From Spirochaetota bacterium (GTDB lineage Bacteria > Spirochaetota > UBA12135 > COTS27 > JAFLEE01): a stretch of DNA of 64,000 nt. The position numbers and the translations under genes were made by a program. The stretch covers positions 25,118-89,117 of the forward strand of contig JAFLEE010000012.1 in NCBI GenBank assembly GCA_017302015.1, read 5' to 3'. Every line of letters begins with the position of its first letter. Position 1 is the first letter of the stretch. This document shows positions 61,451-64,000 of this stretch, one piece after another. The notes under the pieces are model-generated. The model worked only from the letters and a program-made list of their open reading frames with translations, made no database searches and was not told the DNA's origin.

Positions 61451-63577
61451 ATGCCGATCCGACTCTCCCGCACCGAGCAGCAACTCTCCCAGAAGCGCTA
61501 CCAGCGCTACGCCCTGCTCAACCCCCTCGGCGCCAACCTGACCATCGGGTCGGTGTGCACGCTTTTGGCCCTCCATTGGGGCGCCAGCGATTTCCAGATG
61601 GGTCTGCTCTACGCGGCGATCTACCTCACGGGGGTCTTCGCCATCTTCACCCCCGCCCTCTTCCAGGGCATGGACGCCACCCGCATCACCGCCGCCTCCT
61701 GGTGGGTGCGCTCGCTCTTGGCCGGGGGCATCCTGCTCCTGCCCCTCTCGGGGAATCCCTCCTTCAAGGCCTGGGGCCTCGTCGCCTTCATCTACATTTT
61801 CTTAAGCATCCGCGCCATCGGCGTCTCGACCCTGCCCTCGGTGCTGCGGGCGATCTCGGGGCCGAGGCAACTCGCGGCCATGAACGCCGGGGCCTTCATG
61901 CGTTGGTATGTGGGCTGCCTCATCACGAGCCTGCTGGCCTGGGCCGTGCTCTCCCAACGCCAACGCCTGGGGAGCGAGGCGGCGTTCATGATCCTCTTCG
62001 GCACCGGGTTCGTCTTCAACCTCGCGACCTCCTGGAGCCTCTCCACCCTGCCGCCGACCGGCCGCCTCAGCCGGGGGTCCTGGTCCGCCCTCCTCGAGGG
62101 ATTCGCGGAGGTCAAGGGGAACCGGGCCTACCGGGAAGTCGTCTGGGTGACGCTCCTGCAGGTGCCCATGGCCATCGCAGCGGCCTACCAGGTCAACCAC
62201 TTGTCCGTCGGCCTGGGATTCAGCCCCGAATCCATCACGGCCCTGGCGGTGGCGGGGATCCTCGTCTCGGTGGTTGGGGCGCGGGCCCTCGTGATCATCG
62301 GCTCCCGCATCCACATCCGTCCCCTCCTCGTGGGCTCCCACCTCTTCCTCATCGTCTTCGGAGCCATGTGGACCTGGCTCGACCTCTTCCCCGCCGCCAG
62401 CCGGCCGACCCTCGCGGCCGTGCTCTTCATTTTGAGCACCCTCTTCCTCTCCGTCTCGGGGATCGTGCTCTCCGCGCTTTCCAGCGAGCGCCTGCCCGGG
62501 AAGAATGCGGTGTCCGTCTCGGTGATGTACCAATTGGCGGGGGTACTCGCCGCGTTTTTGGGGATCGTCGCCATCCAGGTCCTCGGCCGCAGCCTCCCAT
62601 GGACCGCTTGGCCGGGCATGCACGCCTATAGCCACGCCTTCGCCCTCTGGACGGCCCTGTCGGTGGGGGTATGCGCCATCGCCTTCGTGATGGTGAGCGG
62701 CCGCTTCCAGGAACTCGCCCAGGATCTTTCCCAGATCTCCCCGTCCAATCTGCTCACGGTCTTCCGCGCCCACTCGGTGAGCATCAGCGCCTCCAGCGAC
62801 CCGAAGGACGTGCGCGAACTCGAGAACGTCCTCGTGTCCCCGGTGCCCGCGAGCACGCGGCTGCTGCTCGAGGCCCTGCGGAGCCCCGAGTCGCGCCTGC
62901 GGGGGGCGGCCTATCGCGCCCTCTACCAACTCCCCCGCCGCGCCGCCTTTCCCCTGGTGCGCGATGAAGCGCTCTGCGTCGATTCACCCCTGCGCAACGA
63001 CGCCGTCTCTGCCCTCGGCTTCCTGCGTTTCCGGGCCTCCACGGTGGTGTTGCGACGGCTCAGGCGGGATAGCGAGCCGGCCATCGCCGCGCGGGCCTGG
63101 AAGGGGCTCCTGCGCCACGGCGAGCCCATCGACGAGACGGCCCTCTTTGCCTGTTACCGCTCCTGCCACCGGACCCTGGACCGCCTCGACATCCTCTGGG
63201 GCCTCCTCGACATCGGGCAGACGCGCCTCCTATTGAAGGCCTATGGCCATGAGATCCAGATCGCGTCCGATCCCCATTGGCACCGCACCGTGCTCGTGAT
63301 GATCGCCGAGTCCCTGGGGGACGATTCCCGCATGGCGGAACTTCTCATCTTGGAGCGGGAGCGTCCCATGGCCGCCTGGCAGGAACTCCTGGAAGAACTT
63401 CCCCAAAAAATCGCCGGTTTGGATCGGGAAGACTGGCGGGGCATCCTCAAAAAATCGGGCCAAGTCGTATTGCCCGCCTCGGCCCGGCTTCCCGGCGGGC
63501 TGCGGCCCACCCAAGCCACCGGCCTCATCGGCCTTCTGCATTGTTCGCGCCTGATGGAAGGCATGAAAACGGCGTGA
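61451..63577 (+). CDS. MFS transporter fused to C-terminal HEAT-like repeats (paralogue B)
   Basis: The 708-residue protein has about twelve hydrophobic helices over residues 25-425 (LTIGSVCTLLALHWGASDFQMGLLYAAIYL, WGLVAFIYIFLSIRAIGVS and others), then a soluble helical region with HEAT-like units (TRLLLEALRSPESRLRGAAYRALYQL, LRNDAVSALGFLRFRASTVVLRRLRRDSEPAIAARAWKGLLRHG). Layout and N-terminal LSRTEQQLSQKRYQRYALLN mirror the protein at 38213. ATG at 61451 is chosen from this similarity; an upstream ATG at 61370 gives an implausible extension. The substrate is unknown. Confidence 0.72.
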   Translation: MPIRLSRTEQQLSQKRYQRYALLNPLGANLTIGSVCTLLALHWGASDFQMGLLYAAIYLTGVFAIFTPALFQGMDATRITAASWWVRSLLAGGILLLPLSGNPSFKAWGLVAFIYIFLSIRAIGVSTLPSVLRAISGPRQLAAMNAGAFMRWYVGCLITSLLAWAVLSQRQRLGSEAAFMILFGTGFVFNLATSWSLSTLPPTGRLSRGSWSALLEGFAEVKGNRAYREVVWVTLLQVPMAIAAAYQVNHLSVGLGFSPESITALAVAGILVSVVGARALVIIGSRIHIRPLLVGSHLFLIVFGAMWTWLDLFPAASRPTLAAVLFILSTLFLSVSGIVLSALSSERLPGKNAVSVSVMYQLAGVLAAFLGIVAIQVLGRSLPWTAWPGMHAYSHAFALWTALSVGVCAIAFVMVSGRFQELAQDLSQISPSNLLTVFRAHSVSISASSDPKDVRELENVLVSPVPASTRLLLEALRSPESRLRGAAYRALYQLPRRAAFPLVRDEALCVDSPLRNDAVSALGFLRFRASTVVLRRLRRDSEPAIAARAWKGLLRHGEPIDETALFACYRSCHRTLDRLDILWGLLDIGQTRLLLKAYGHEIQIASDPHWHRTVLVMIAESLGDDSRMAELLILERERPMAAWQELLEELPQKIAGLDREDWRGILKKSGQVVLPASARLPGGLRPTQATGLIGLLHCSRLMEGMKTA

Positions 63578-63620
63578 AACTTCAGAAAATTAGAAAGATG
63601 CAACCGGATGGATCTGGATC

Positions 63621-63626
63621 TATAAT
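63621..63626 (+). promoter_or_regulatory. -10 box of the PilZ gene
   Basis: A perfect TATAAT lies 31 bases before the ATG at 63658, followed by GGGAGG at 63647-63652. The upstream TGCAAC at 16-base spacing is a weak -35. Confidence 0.5.
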
Positions 63627-63657
63627 AAAGGCAGCGAGTCGTAGACGGGAGGTTGCC

Positions 63658-63960
63658 ATGGGCGAGTCGGTCCCCCTGACGGAAAGCGAGCGTCGGAATA
63701 ATCGGCGAATTCCCGCCTCTTTGCCGGTCACGTTCCGTTTTCTCGCCTCGGACAACCTCGAGTTTTTCGGCACCTGCATCGACGTCTCCTCCAACGGCAT
63801 CCAGATGAAGACCAAGATCCCCCTTCAGGAAGGGGACCGTTTCACCTTCTCCGTCCCCTTGGGCGGTTTCGAGCGCATCTCCTACCGCGCGTGCGTCTGT
63901 TGGAGCGAGCAGAACGCCGATGCGGTGCATGTCGGTTGCCGATTTGAAAGCGCTGCCTGA
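63658..63960 (+). CDS. Single-domain PilZ protein
   Basis: This 100-residue protein is a nearly minimal PilZ domain. ERRNNRRIPASLPVTF carries the RxxxR motif and CIDVSSNGIQMKT the DxSxxG motif, so c-di-GMP binding is expected. The end (HVGCRFES) is typical. It has its own promoter and strong ribosome site. With the PilZ-like protein at 33904 it implies c-di-GMP signalling in this organism. Confidence 0.85.
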   Translation: MGESVPLTESERRNNRRIPASLPVTFRFLASDNLEFFGTCIDVSSNGIQMKTKIPLQEGDRFTFSVPLGGFERISYRACVCWSEQNADAVHVGCRFESAA

Positions 63961-64000
63961 ACGCGCTCCCCCGCCCCCCCCCGCCCCCCCATCGAAGTTT

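Overview
The window is gene-dense, GC-rich bacterial chromosome. It holds 54 protein-coding genes (one running off the left edge). I recognise no rRNA, tRNA, CRISPR array, transposase or integrase. The organism is a diderm: it has an OmpA-type protein, outer-membrane barrel-like proteins, heptose/GDP-sugar genes and a CMP-sugar pathway. A Prp-type protease gene between rplU and rpmA, and a TatT-like lipoprotein, are features I associate with spirochaetes and related deep diderm or Firmicutes-like lineages. A FlgD-like sorting/Ig tail and URO-D-like proteins beside sugar genes fit spirochaetes or an uncultured candidate phylum. The taxon is an inference held with low confidence.

Layout. 1-10674: surface polysaccharide genes, with a sialyltransferase-like partial gene (minus), a Wzz-like chain-length protein, then a ten-gene plus-strand operon built round a short NeuB, a KdsC-like phosphatase and a NeuA-like CMP transferase, with sugar-modifying SDR, aminotransferase and Gfo/Idh enzymes. 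10753-16267: a converging five-gene minus operon (gmd, fcl, DegT aminotransferase, NAD-epimerase, guanylyltransferase-phosphatase fusion) for GDP-deoxysugar and probably GDP-heptose synthesis. 16386-23811: housekeeping, with a TatT-like lipoprotein, membrane phosphoesterase, rplU-prp-rpmA, glmS, a small membrane protein, then truB and purN on the minus strand. The 353-bp convergent gap at 21936-22288 carries spaced palindromes.

23896-35171 is a tightly coupled seven-gene operon: TPR outer-membrane-like protein, beta-propeller/LysM-like protein, bitopic sensor-like protein, ParA, class III cyclase, PilZ and an orphan ABC ATPase. It is the best candidate for an undescribed system, possibly envelope organisation or export under nucleotide second-messenger control. 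35359-37756 encodes sugar ABC permeases, one with an unusually large insertion. 38213 and 61451 are two paralogous MFS transporters fused to HEAT-like repeat domains.

40783-63960 mixes a CsgG-like/TPR protein, gpmA-serC, and a catabolic/regulatory region. That region has three AraC regulators, two URO-D-superfamily proteins, a solute-binding protein behind a glycoside-hydrolase-like secreted protein, a PQQ propeller-OmpA fusion, a dehydrogenase pair and a SASA-type esterase, and it ends with a PilZ gene. A 60-bp-period tandem repeat lies at 53041-53340.

Expression signals. Several genes start 5-8 bases after a clear -10 box with no Shine-Dalgarno sequence, which implies leaderless mRNAs. Others carry normal AGGAG sites, so both initiation modes appear to be used.
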